Source: a bacterium (lineage in GTDB: Bacteria > UBA9089). From it: a DNA stretch of 20,266 nucleotides. Below the pieces are notes generated by a model. It was not told the origin of the DNA. It worked only from the letters and a program-made list of their open reading frames with translations, and did not search any database. The stretch spans positions 1 to 20,266 of the forward strand of contig DNCN01000171.1 of the NCBI GenBank assembly GCA_003485015.1, in the 5' to 3' direction. Of the stretch, positions 7,739-15,700 are shown piece after piece; within the stretch, counting starts at the first letter, position 1; every line of letters starts with the position of its first letter. Made by a program: the position numbers and the translations under genes.

Positions 7739-7948
7739 TTATCTTGTAAGCACAAGGAGCAATCCAAGAACTATTAAGACAAGAGCCAAGGGGAGGCATC
7801 CTGAAAGAAATGGCAGGCCAAAGACAAATCCTCTCTTCTTCAAGATCTCATCGTAGGAGGTGCCAATCCGCCTTCCACATCCTAGGCATTGTCTAGTTCG
7901 ATAAGGGTTCTCCTTACCACATCTGGGGCAGGTGCGAGAGCGGGGCAT
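7739..7948 (-). CDS. Small zinc-ribbon protein with one C-terminal membrane segment
   Basis: About 69 residues. The N-terminal half carries two CxxC pairs (CPRCG and CLGCG, ten residues apart), a zinc-ribbon layout. The C-terminal half is a single hydrophobic helix (LALVLIVLGLLLVL), so the ribbon is likely tethered to the cytoplasmic membrane. I place the start at the ATG at 7948, 13 bases after an AAGGAG. An in-frame TTG at 7960 overlaps the stop of the DUF1844 gene (TTGA), but the AAGGAG then lies only one base away. It is the last gene of the ADH-glnS-DUF1844 string. The specific function is unknown. Confidence 0.68.
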   Translation of the reverse strand: MPRSRTCPRCGKENPYRTRQCLGCGRRIGTSYDEILKKRGFVFGLPFLSGCLPLALVLIVLGLLLVLTR

Positions 7949-7956
7949 AAAACTGG

Positions 7957-8286
7957 TCAAACTCCTTCCCCCTCCCTCCCCTCTTCCCCTTGTGGTTTGG
8001 TCTTTCCCTTCTCTAACTCATCGACATAGTTCAACTGGAGATTGGCTAAGGTACTACCCAGGATCTTCGACTCCTCTTCAGAGAGATTCCCAACAGTCTT
8101 TCTCTTGAGCATCTGGATGAGATCGATGGTAGCAGCCGCAGCCTCAAGATTCCGTTCGCACTTTCCGGTGAGGGGATTGGCCATCTTGCCTAGATGGTGC
8201 ATTACGCCTTGAGAGAGCATGCCAATGAGGCTGATGAATCGCATCTCATCCACCTTCTCCTCAGTGATCTCCTTGTTATCCTCCAT
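7957..8286 (-). CDS. DUF1844 family protein
   Basis: A 109-residue, acidic, helical protein. MLSQGVMHHLGKMANPLTGK, then the run from LEAAAATIDLIQMLKRKT through GNLSEEE, is the signature of DUF1844, a bacterial family without established function. The start is the ATG at 8286, with AAGGAGG four bases upstream; it overlaps the end of glnS by 11 bases. The frame stays open further upstream inside glnS, but that extension has no family character. The C-terminal tail is charged and repetitive (Glu, Gly, Lys). Position after glnS suggests cotranscription only; it does not reveal a role. Confidence 0.85.
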   Translation of the reverse strand: MEDNKEITEEKVDEMRFISLIGMLSQGVMHHLGKMANPLTGKCERNLEAAAATIDLIQMLKRKTVGNLSEEESKILGSTLANLQLNYVDELEKGKTKPQGEEGREGEGV

Positions 8287-9976
8287 CTCTCCTCCTTTTC
8301 TCCTTCTGTAATTTTTCGATCTTGGCCCAGGTATCACGCAAGGGGACTGTCTGATTGAAGACCAAACGCCCCTCATCAGATGAATCGGGGTCAACACAGA
8401 AGTACCCGAGTCTTAAGAACTGGTATCGACTCCCTATGGGGGCATCCTTCAGGCTTGACTCGACCCAACAAGGGCTCAATATCTTCAACGATTCTGGGTT
8501 TAAAGAAACCTTAAAGTCAGGATCCTCCTCTGGACTGGGTTTGGTAAAGAGGCGGTCATAGAGACGCACCTCAGCCTCGAGGGCATGTTGAGCCGAGACC
8601 CAGTGGAGTGTTCCTTTGACCTTACGTCCATCTCTGGTCCAGCCACCACGTGAGCGAGGGTCATAACTGCAGTGGAGCTCAACCACCTCTCCTCTTTCGT
8701 CCTTAACTACATCTTCGCATCTGATGTAATAGGCATGTTTCAACCTTACCTCGCCATCTGGGGTAAGCCTGAAGAAACCCGGAGGTGGATCCTCACGAAA
8801 GTCATCCCTCTCGATGTATAAGACCCGCGAGAAGGGAATAAGACGTGATCCCATGAGTGGATCTTCAGGGTTGTTTATCGCCTCTAACTCCTCTACCTGA
8901 TCCTCGGGGTAGTTGTCGATCACTACCTTAAGAGGACAGAGCACCGCCATCACCCGGGGTGCACGTCTATTCAGGTCTTCCCGGAGACAGTGCTCAAGGA
9001 GGGCAATATCCACAAGACTATTGGTCTTGGCTACACCTATCCTCTCGCAGAAGGTGCGGATGGCTTGAGGTGTATAACCGCGCCGACGCAAGCCTGAGAT
9101 CGTAGGCATCCGTGGATCATCCCACCCATTGACATATCCACCCTCGACCAGTTCCAGGAGCTTCCGTTTGCTCAAGACGGTGTAGCTGAGGTTGAGCCGG
9201 GCAAACTCGATCTGTTGGGGGTGGTGGATATTCAACTGATCGAGAAACCAGTCATATAAGGGACGATTATTCTCAAACTCTAAGGTGCAGAGCGAATGGG
9301 TGATCCCTTCGATAGAGTCCGAGAGAGGATGAGCAAAATCATACATGGGATAGATACACCATCTGTTACCGGTGCGATGATGAGAGGCTTTTATAATGCG
9401 ATAGATCACTGGATCACGCATCACTACATTTGGGGAGTTCATATCGATCTTTGCCCTAAGAACACAAGCGCCATCTTCAAATTCACCTTTTTTCATGCGC
9501 TCAAAGAGAGATAGATTCTCTTCGATGCTGCGAGAGCGGTATAGACACTCCCGTCCAGACTCAGTCAGGCTCCCCCGATACTCCCTTATCTCCTCTTGAG
9601 ATAAATCGCAGACATAAGCCTTGCCCTCTTTAATTAAGGTCAAGGCGTACCCATACAATCTCTCAAAGTAGTCAGAGGCGTAATACTCGTGTTCGGCCCA
9701 GTCAAAGCCCAACCACTGGACATCCTCCTTGATGGCATCGATGTAGCGCTGTTCCTCCTTGGTAGGATTGGTGTCATCGAAACGCAAGTAGCAGATGCCT
9801 TTGAATTCTGAGGCAACACCGAAGTTCAGACTGATACTCTTGACATGTCCAATGTGGAGATATCCATTCGGCTCTGGTGGAAATCGGGTCACAACCCGTC
9901 CCTCATTCTTATTCGCCTTCAAGTCCTCGATGATGATATCCCGTATGAAGTCTTCACCTACCCCACTTATAACCAC
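8276..9976 (-). CDS. glnS: Glutaminyl-tRNA synthetase
   Basis: A class I aminoacyl-tRNA synthetase charging tRNA-Gln directly. Seen: PPEPNGYLHIGH with the HIGH box at residues 41-44, RFDDTNPTKE, YPMYDFAHPLSD, ITHSLCTLEFENNRPLYDW (GlnRS-type rather than bacterial GluRS-type), and the KMSKS-equivalent VLSKRKL at 267-273. A GlnRS-type anticodon-binding beta-barrel region follows. The length of 566 residues is normal. The only plausible start is the GTG at 9976, because an in-frame TGA lies three codons upstream. Oddly, the GAAGGA abuts the start with no spacer. It follows the alcohol dehydrogenase by 11 bases and overlaps the DUF1844 gene downstream. If the genome also encodes GatCAB, both routes to Gln-tRNA would be present. 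Confidence 0.95.
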   Translation of the reverse strand: MVISGVGEDFIRDIIIEDLKANKNEGRVVTRFPPEPNGYLHIGHVKSISLNFGVASEFKGICYLRFDDTNPTKEEQRYIDAIKEDVQWLGFDWAEHEYYASDYFERLYGYALTLIKEGKAYVCDLSQEEIREYRGSLTESGRECLYRSRSIEENLSLFERMKKGEFEDGACVLRAKIDMNSPNVVMRDPVIYRIIKASHHRTGNRWCIYPMYDFAHPLSDSIEGITHSLCTLEFENNRPLYDWFLDQLNIHHPQQIEFARLNLSYTVLSKRKLLELVEGGYVNGWDDPRMPTISGLRRRGYTPQAIRTFCERIGVAKTNSLVDIALLEHCLREDLNRRAPRVMAVLCPLKVVIDNYPEDQVEELEAINNPEDPLMGSRLIPFSRVLYIERDDFREDPPPGFFRLTPDGEVRLKHAYYIRCEDVVKDERGEVVELHCSYDPRSRGGWTRDGRKVKGTLHWVSAQHALEAEVRLYDRLFTKPSPEEDPDFKVSLNPESLKILSPCWVESSLKDAPIGSRYQFLRLGYFCVDPDSSDEGRLVFNQTVPLRDTWAKIEKLQKEKRRRDGG

Positions 9977-9987
9977 TCCTTCTCAGA

Positions 9988-11019
9988 CTATTGGACGATC
10001 CGAAGGACCTTTGACCCCCGGATCTTCCCCTCTTTAAGCTCAAATAAGGCATCATTCGCCTCTTCTAATGGAAATTCTATTAGATCAGGTCTAATGGGAA
10101 TCGTAGCTGCCACATCCAGAAATTCCTGGACATCTCGCCTGGTCACATTAGCGACGCTCTTTATCTCCTTTTCAAGCCAAAGATGGAGGGGATAATCTAA
10201 CCTTAGAAGCATATCCTTATCTGTATCTTCTTTGCGGATGGCATTTACGACTAACCTCCCCCCAGGCCTCAGGTTCTTTAGTGCCTCAACGACTGGTCTC
10301 CAGGCAGGTGTGGTATCGATGATACAGTCTAACAACTCTGGCGGCATCTCTCCTGTATCCCCTGTCCAAAAAGCGCCAAGCTCCTTGGCAAACTTCCTCT
10401 CCTCTCTGTCTCTTGCAAAGACAAAGACCCTGGTAGCTGGATATTTAGATTTAACTATCTTGATCACCAGATGGGCTGAGCTTCCAAAACCAGTAAGGCC
10501 AAGATTCTCTCCATCTTTGATATTGGTGAGTCTTAAGGCTCGATATCCGATCGCTCCAGCGCATAAAAGTGGAGCAGCCTCCTTGTCAGAAAATCCATCA
10601 GGAATCTTATAGGCAAAATCTTCCAAGACCTTGATGTATTCTGCATACCCACCGTGGGCATCCCTCCCAGTCGCCTTAAAGTCTTCACACAGATTGTCAT
10701 TGCCTTCGATACAGAATCTACAGCTTCCACAGGAAGAGTAGATCCAGGCTATACCAACTCTATCGCCAATCCTGAATCTTTCCGCCCCTTCTCCCATAGC
10801 CTCAACTTCCCCCACGATCTGGTGGCCTGGAATCATTGGAAATCTTGCCGGTGGAGTCCTTCCCTCGATCTCATCAAGTTCAGTATGGCAGACCCCACAT
10901 ACAGAGATCTTTACCAGTATTTCTCTCTCCTCTATAACAGGGATTGGAAGATCTACCAATCTTAAAGGTTCTCTATCTCTTGAAAGATCCGTAATCTTCT
11001 CCAATGCCATCGCCTTCAT
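9988..11019 (-). CDS. Zinc-dependent alcohol dehydrogenase (MDR superfamily)
   Basis: A 343-residue medium-chain dehydrogenase, probably oxidising or reducing an alcohol/aldehyde pair with NAD(P). Catalytic zinc ligands fit Cys44 (CGVCHTEL), His66 (PGHQIVGEVE) and Cys153. Structural zinc ligands are Cys97, 100, 103 and 111 (CGSCRFC...NLC). The Rossmann dinucleotide site is GLTGFGSSAH near residues 174-183, a pattern found in the propanol-preferring AdhA group. I chose the ATG at 11019 because GAGGAGGA lies seven bases upstream; the frame is open to 11067 but that extension overlaps the promoter. It is the first gene of the ADH-glnS-DUF1844-zinc-ribbon string. The natural substrate cannot be deduced. 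Confidence 0.92.
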   Translation of the reverse strand: MKAMALEKITDLSRDREPLRLVDLPIPVIEEREILVKISVCGVCHTELDEIEGRTPPARFPMIPGHQIVGEVEAMGEGAERFRIGDRVGIAWIYSSCGSCRFCIEGNDNLCEDFKATGRDAHGGYAEYIKVLEDFAYKIPDGFSDKEAAPLLCAGAIGYRALRLTNIKDGENLGLTGFGSSAHLVIKIVKSKYPATRVFVFARDREERKFAKELGAFWTGDTGEMPPELLDCIIDTTPAWRPVVEALKNLRPGGRLVVNAIRKEDTDKDMLLRLDYPLHLWLEKEIKSVANVTRRDVQEFLDVAATIPIRPDLIEFPLEEANDALFELKEGKIRGSKVLRIVQ

Positions 11020-11038
11020 TCCTAAATCCTCCTCATTA

Positions 11039-11067
11039 AGTTTAATCTCAAATTGGATCTTTGTCAA
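11039..11067 (-). promoter_or_regulatory. Sigma70-type promoter for the ADH-glnS operon
   Basis: Read on the minus strand, TTGACA (11067-11062) and TAAACT (11044-11039) are separated by exactly 17 bases. Transcription would begin near 11032, giving a very short leader that contains GAGGAGGA before the ATG at 11019. The -35 box forms one arm of the inverted repeat at 11060-11087. Confidence 0.6.
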
Positions 11068-11087
11068 TCAAAAAAGCCATTGACAAA
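11060..11087. repeat. 9-bp perfect inverted repeat between divergent operons
   Basis: TTTGTCAAT (11060-11068) and ATTGACAAA (11079-11087) are perfect inverted copies with a 10-base spacer. Each arm contains a TTGACA box pointing outward, so the repeat could be two back-to-back -35 elements, an operator for a dimeric regulator, or both. The arm centres are 19 bases apart, about two helical turns. Confidence 0.55.
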
Positions 11088-11109
11088 ATCGATGGAGAGG
11101 TGGCATACT
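11080..11109 (+). promoter_or_regulatory. Possible plus-strand promoter for tsaE-tsaB-rimI
   Basis: TTGACA (11080-11085) is followed after 18 bases by CATACT (11104-11109). Transcription would start near 11116, after the preferred ATG of tsaE at 11092, exactly at an in-frame GTG. The two predictions conflict: either this promoter is not used for tsaE, or tsaE starts leaderless at the GTG. Confidence 0.3.
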
Positions 11110-11577
11110 ATCGTTGTGATCTCAAGGAGCCTGGAAGAGACCCAAGACTTGGCTGAAGAGCTGGCAAGGCATCTAGTAGGAGGGGATGTCCTCGCCTTAG
11201 TGGGTGAACTTGGTAGTGGCAAAACCTCTTTCGTTCAAGGTTTGGCTAGAGGGCTCGGTGTAAAAGGTTATGTTCGGAGTCCAAGTTTTACCATCATCAA
11301 TGAATACCAGGGCAGAGTTCCTCTCTATCACTTTGACTTCTATCGAGTAGAATCCCTCGATGAGATCTACGAATTGGGTTGTGAGGAATATTTCTACAGT
11401 GAAAAAGGGGTGTGTGTCATCGAATGGGCAGAGAAGTTCATCGAGATCCTTCCTGCAAGACACCTTCGGATAGAGTTCTCTTGGATAGATCCCTTGAGTC
11501 GCGAAATCAATCTCTTCCTGCCAGAGGAGGGAGGGTATGAAGATCCTTGGTTTAGAAACATCCACGGCGATTCTTAG
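11092..11577 (+). CDS. tsaE: tRNA threonylcarbamoyladenosine biosynthesis ATPase TsaE
   Basis: A 161-residue P-loop ATPase that works with TsaB/TsaD in making t6A37 on ANN-decoding tRNAs. Seen: Walker A GELGSGKT at residues 38-45, SPSFTIINEYQG, YHFDFYRVE, and VIEWAEKF, the standard TsaE series. Length is normal. The ATG at 11092 gives the usual N-terminus (a short strand, then SLEETQDLAEELA) but has no Shine-Dalgarno; an in-frame TTG at 11053 and GTG at 11116 are alternatives. The gene overlaps tsaB by 41 bases and heads the tsaE-tsaB-rimI set. The partner tsaD is not in the window. Confidence 0.93.
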   Translation: MERWHTIVVISRSLEETQDLAEELARHLVGGDVLALVGELGSGKTSFVQGLARGLGVKGYVRSPSFTIINEYQGRVPLYHFDFYRVESLDEIYELGCEEYFYSEKGVCVIEWAEKFIEILPARHLRIEFSWIDPLSREINLFLPEEGGYEDPWFRNIHGDS

Positions 11578-12250
11578 TCTAGCCATCATCGATGAGGAGG
11601 AATTGATCGTTGATTATACCAGAAATCTTGGTCTCCATCATTCAAAAGAGCTTATGCCTTCCATCGCTGAGATTATTGAGGAGAATGGCTTAACTATTAA
11701 AGAGATAGAGGGATTGAGTGTCTCCATTGGCCCAGGTTCCTTCACAGGCCTGCGGATAGGTTTAGCTACAGCCAGGGGTCTGGCCCAGAGTCTGAATATC
11801 CCCTTAGCAGGAATCCCTACCCTCGATGGCATAGCCTTCAATCTCCTATTCAGCAACTCAGTGGTCTGCCCGATCTTGGATGCCCGTAAAGGGGAGGTCT
11901 ATGCTGCCCTTTACCGGATGGACGGCCGGGGTGGGATGGAGAAGCTGACCAATTATCTGGTTCTTCCACCTGAAAGGCTCATCACCCTGATCGAAAGACC
12001 TACCCTCTTTCTGGGGAACGGCCTTAAGGTTTATGGAGATCTACTTAAGGATGCCTTAAGGGAACAGGCACATTTTCCGCCGGACCACTTTGGAATCCCC
12101 GGCGCGGCAAACATCGCTCATCTTGGCTTAAGGGAGATAAAGGAGGGTAGGATAAAGGATCTATCCTCTATCCTTCCCCTCTATCTTCGCAAGTCAGAAG
12201 CAGAGATAAAATGGCAAAAGATGTATCCCAACTCATTATTAGACCACTAA
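11537..12250 (+). CDS. tsaB: tRNA threonylcarbamoyladenosine biosynthesis protein TsaB
   Basis: A 237-residue ASKHA-fold protein, the non-catalytic partner of TsaD in t6A synthesis. Seen: ILGLETSTAILSLAI at the N-terminus, HHSKELMPSIAEI, and SIGPGSFTGLRIGLATARGLA, which together are diagnostic of TsaB. Later PILDARKGEVYAALY also fits. The ATG at 11537 is preceded by GGAGG six bases upstream and starts exactly at the first beta strand, so the 41-base overlap with tsaE is real. The 3' end overlaps rimI by 40 bases. Confidence 0.94.
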   Translation: MKILGLETSTAILSLAIIDEEELIVDYTRNLGLHHSKELMPSIAEIIEENGLTIKEIEGLSVSIGPGSFTGLRIGLATARGLAQSLNIPLAGIPTLDGIAFNLLFSNSVVCPILDARKGEVYAALYRMDGRGGMEKLTNYLVLPPERLITLIERPTLFLGNGLKVYGDLLKDALREQAHFPPDHFGIPGAANIAHLGLREIKEGRIKDLSSILPLYLRKSEAEIKWQKMYPNSLLDH

Positions 12251-12672
12251 AAAAAGGGGACATTAAAGAGGTAGCGGCTATCGAAGAGGCCTCTTTTTCT
12301 GACCCTTGGCAGGATAGTACATTCTATAATGAACTGTATCACGGGGATATCTCAAAGTTTCTTATTGCCCAGATGGACAAGAGGGTAGTTGGCTATATTG
12401 GAATGTGGTTCATCGGAGATGAGGCTCACATAGTCAACATAGCCGTTCATCCTAACTATAGAAGGCAGGGCATTGGCACTAAGCTTGTTATGGCCCTCTT
12501 TGATGAGATTAGAAAGAAGGGGATAGAGCGGATTACCTTGGAGGTAAGGGCCTCAAATATCATTGCCCAACAGTTCTATAAAAAGTTCGATTTTCAAGAA
12601 ATCGCCATCCAAGAAAAATACTACCGAGATACCCACGAAGACGCTTTAATCATGTGGAAAGATAGACTCTAA
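12211..12672 (+). CDS. rimI: Ribosomal-protein-S18-alanine N-acetyltransferase RimI-like
   Basis: A 153-residue GNAT-fold acetyltransferase. The N-terminus (LIIRPLKKGDIKEVAAIEEA, then SFSDPW) and the acetyl-CoA-binding motif A (HPNYRRQGIGTKLV) are typical of RimI. In E. coli RimI acetylates the N-terminal Ala of ribosomal protein S18; the substrate here is inferred. Neighbourhood with tsaE and tsaB is the usual bacterial arrangement and supports RimI over other GNATs. It starts inside tsaB without a clear ribosome binding site, so translation is likely coupled. It converges with the giant activase gene with a 41-base gap and no strong hairpin. Confidence 0.87.
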   Translation: MAKDVSQLIIRPLKKGDIKEVAAIEEASFSDPWQDSTFYNELYHGDISKFLIAQMDKRVVGYIGMWFIGDEAHIVNIAVHPNYRRQGIGTKLVMALFDEIRKKGIERITLEVRASNIIAQQFYKKFDFQEIAIQEKYYRDTHEDALIMWKDRL

Positions 12673-12713
12673 AAGTCCACCTCTTCTTCTAAAGGGGAAA
12701 GATAGTGCCCTTG

Positions 12714-15700
12714 CTAATTTTTATTAAGTTTTCTCATTTGGAGATAGAGCCTTTCGACCTGGAGGCAGAAGGCTTCAATTCGAGCTTGAATTATGGGTGG
12801 GAAGGGGTTGCCATCAACCTCGACTGGTAAAAATGGAAGCTCATCCACCTCAAACTCCATACTTAGATGATCTGTCCCTTCCTGGCAGGCTTTTTTGGAC
12901 TCTATATTCATGTGGCATGAGAGGATCGACTCTGTCACTCGGCTAGGGAGGCACCCAAAGGGGCCGATGGAGACCAGACCACAGACAGAGTGGCCCACCT
13001 CCTTCAGTGCCGCGCCAATGGTTAGGACTGGCTCGCCAGTCAGAGCGACATTAAGAAGTTTCCCGCTCCACCCCTCGACCAGTTCCTTGATCGAGATAGG
13101 TTCTTCCTCGTAGAGTCCACTCTTGGAGAGAATCCTTTTGATCCTCTTTTCAAATACTGATTGAGCCGTCCTCTTTACCAGAAACTCTACCCACTGAGTA
13201 AGACCAAATCCACCCTCGATGATCCCCTTTCTTATCAGATAGTCAACATAATGGAGCCATTCCAAAACCGATGCCGTCTTGACTACAATCCCTTGATTAG
13301 CTAAGGTCTCAACAAGGCTCCCCCGGGAGAATAACTCTTTTCTCACATAGATCTCGCCATGTAAAGAAACGATCTTGGCCTCATGCAAGGGATGAGTGAG
13401 GGGAATCCTGTTTAAGGTCATCGCCGTCTCAAGAAGTCTTTTTTCAAGGGAAAGATTATCTCTTCCTCTAAGGTTATCGATGATGGACTGCCATTCTTTA
13501 TCAAAGAGATCCAAGGCTTCTTCCTTATCCCTGGCTAAGGCTAAGAGGGCATTTCGGATATCATCCATAACATCGGCAAGAATCACTGCTCTAAGGCCAG
13601 GAAGAGTAAGCCTATACCCAAAACCCAAGTAGCCAGTCTCGTTTGAGAGAGAGACCACAGTCACATCCTCAACCTCATTCTTCTTGATCAGTCTCTTTAA
13701 AGAGACATTGTATTGAGGAAATCGGCAATTGCCGCTTCCGGTGGGCATAAAATAGACCAGGATCTCGTCATCCTTGCGCTCTTCTTTCATATATCTCAAG
13801 AGACTCCCTGTAGTAAGCTGAAGGGGTAAGCACTCCTTGGTAGTAGTCTGAGCCCTACCCATCTTCAGGGTCTCCATATCTGGTGTTGGGAGGGCTTCGG
13901 TATTGACTCCCAGTCCTTCAAGGACAGCCGCCAGGGCCTCACTCCCGAACTTCCCCATAGGGGGGATGAGCATCTTGACCTTAGGATCACGAAGTTCAAG
14001 CTCTCTTCCTGATGAAGAAACAACCCCAATCCCCCTCTTTTTAACCACGATCCTGGCTGGAGAGAATCCATCTCCTTTGATATAAAAATTCTTCTTTGTC
14101 TTCAATTGCCGGTATCGATTGATAATCTCTAAGAATGCCTCCACTCTTGTATCCAGCCCTACATCCTGAGTATGACTATCCAGTTCTAGGGTCAAGGATG
14201 GTTTTTCGCCCATAATATCACGGAAGTACCCGGTAATGAAGGAGTCCGGACCGCAACTGAAGTTGGTGATATAAACCCCGAATAGTTGGGGGTGACTCTT
14301 TACGAAAGAGGCACCTCTAATCAACATCTGGCCGTGTGCCCAGGTCATATCTTCGGTCAAGAAATCCCTCCCCTCTTCAGTGAGGGCATCTTCAAATGGT
14401 AGGAGTTCGAAGGGGAGGATATCTATCCCACGGGAGGCAAACTTTTGGGGAATGGCCATATTGGCTTCAGAAGGGAGTCCATTGTAAGGATGGCTAAAGA
14501 GAACCACAGCAAACCTCTCTGGATCGGGTTCAAGGGCAGCAAGAACCTCCCTTCCTTTTTCTTTTAGAACCTTTTCAAACTCTATCTGCTTATCCACCGC
14601 TTTGCGATAAGCCTCTTCTATCTTGGAGGCTTTAAAACCCAATCTCTTTCCCAGGTTAACGAACTGACCAAGGACTTGTTCGTATCCATCTGAAAAATCG
14701 AGCAATTCTGTAAGGATTGGAACGTGTATCATGTCCTTGAAGGCTGCCTTGAGATAATAAGGCTCTGCCTGCAAGAGATGGCAAGTGCTCTGGTGCTCCT
14801 TCTTCTCACTGACACTATTCTCAACAGGCAACTCCAACACCTGAGGGAGAAATATGTAGTCCAACTCCTTATTCAACAGGTTAGCAAAGAAACCATGGGA
14901 GATTGCGGCTGGATAACAGAAGGCAGCCCGCTGACGATAGAGACCTTCAGGAGGCATCTCTTCGGGCAAGACCACCTCTAAGCCCAGATTACAGAAGAAG
15001 TGGTAATAGAAGGGGAAGAGCTGGTGGATCAGAAAGGATCGGTTAAGACCTATCCTCCTTCCATTTGTCCCTTCTCTCCTTTGGGAATAGTCCTTAAAGA
15101 GGAGTCTCTCTCTATAGTCTACCAGGTTCAGGCCTTGGGATCTATCCTCTGGGTTTATCCGCAGATTATAGTAACGGTTGCAGGCCCCACCAAAGGGGTA
15201 GGTATCCCCTCCAATCTCGATCAATTCAATCCGACACTTCCGATCGCACCCTTTAGTGGCCTTACAGGTAAATGGCTTCTTATACCTTACCTCCCTTTCG
15301 GCCAATTCCTTTAGATTGAATCTCTTCTTCTCTATCAAGCCCAGATCTATCCTCGATTTGACCTCCCTAGCCACACCGAAAGCACCCATCAATCCAGGCT
15401 CAGGTGGGACGATGATCCTCTTTCCAGTGAGCTGAGCCATAGCCAGAGGCACAGCTCGATTATAACAAACTCCACCTTGCATGAACACCCTTCGGCCCAC
15501 AGGCCGGTTGCCTTTGACCCGATTGTCGTAGTTCATACAGATGGAATAGACCAGTCCGGCAACGATATCCTTCCTTTCAATACTCTCCTGGGCAGCAGTC
15601 TTGATATCACTGCTGATGAAGGCAGCGCATTGGTCATTGAAGTTGGGACTGCGTTCGCTGACTAAGGCATGTGAGGCGATCTCCTCCATCTCAAGACCGA

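Noticed and set aside
8287..8397. N-terminal extension of the DUF1844 protein
   Set aside because: It runs inside glnS; the ATG at 8286 has a full AAGGAGG and matches the domain start.
11020..11067. N-terminal extension of the alcohol dehydrogenase
   Set aside because: It would read through the predicted promoter and ribosome site; the ATG at 11019 is well placed.
12673..12713. Terminator between rimI and the converging activase gene
   Set aside because: No stem with convincing pairing or U run was found in the 41-base gap.
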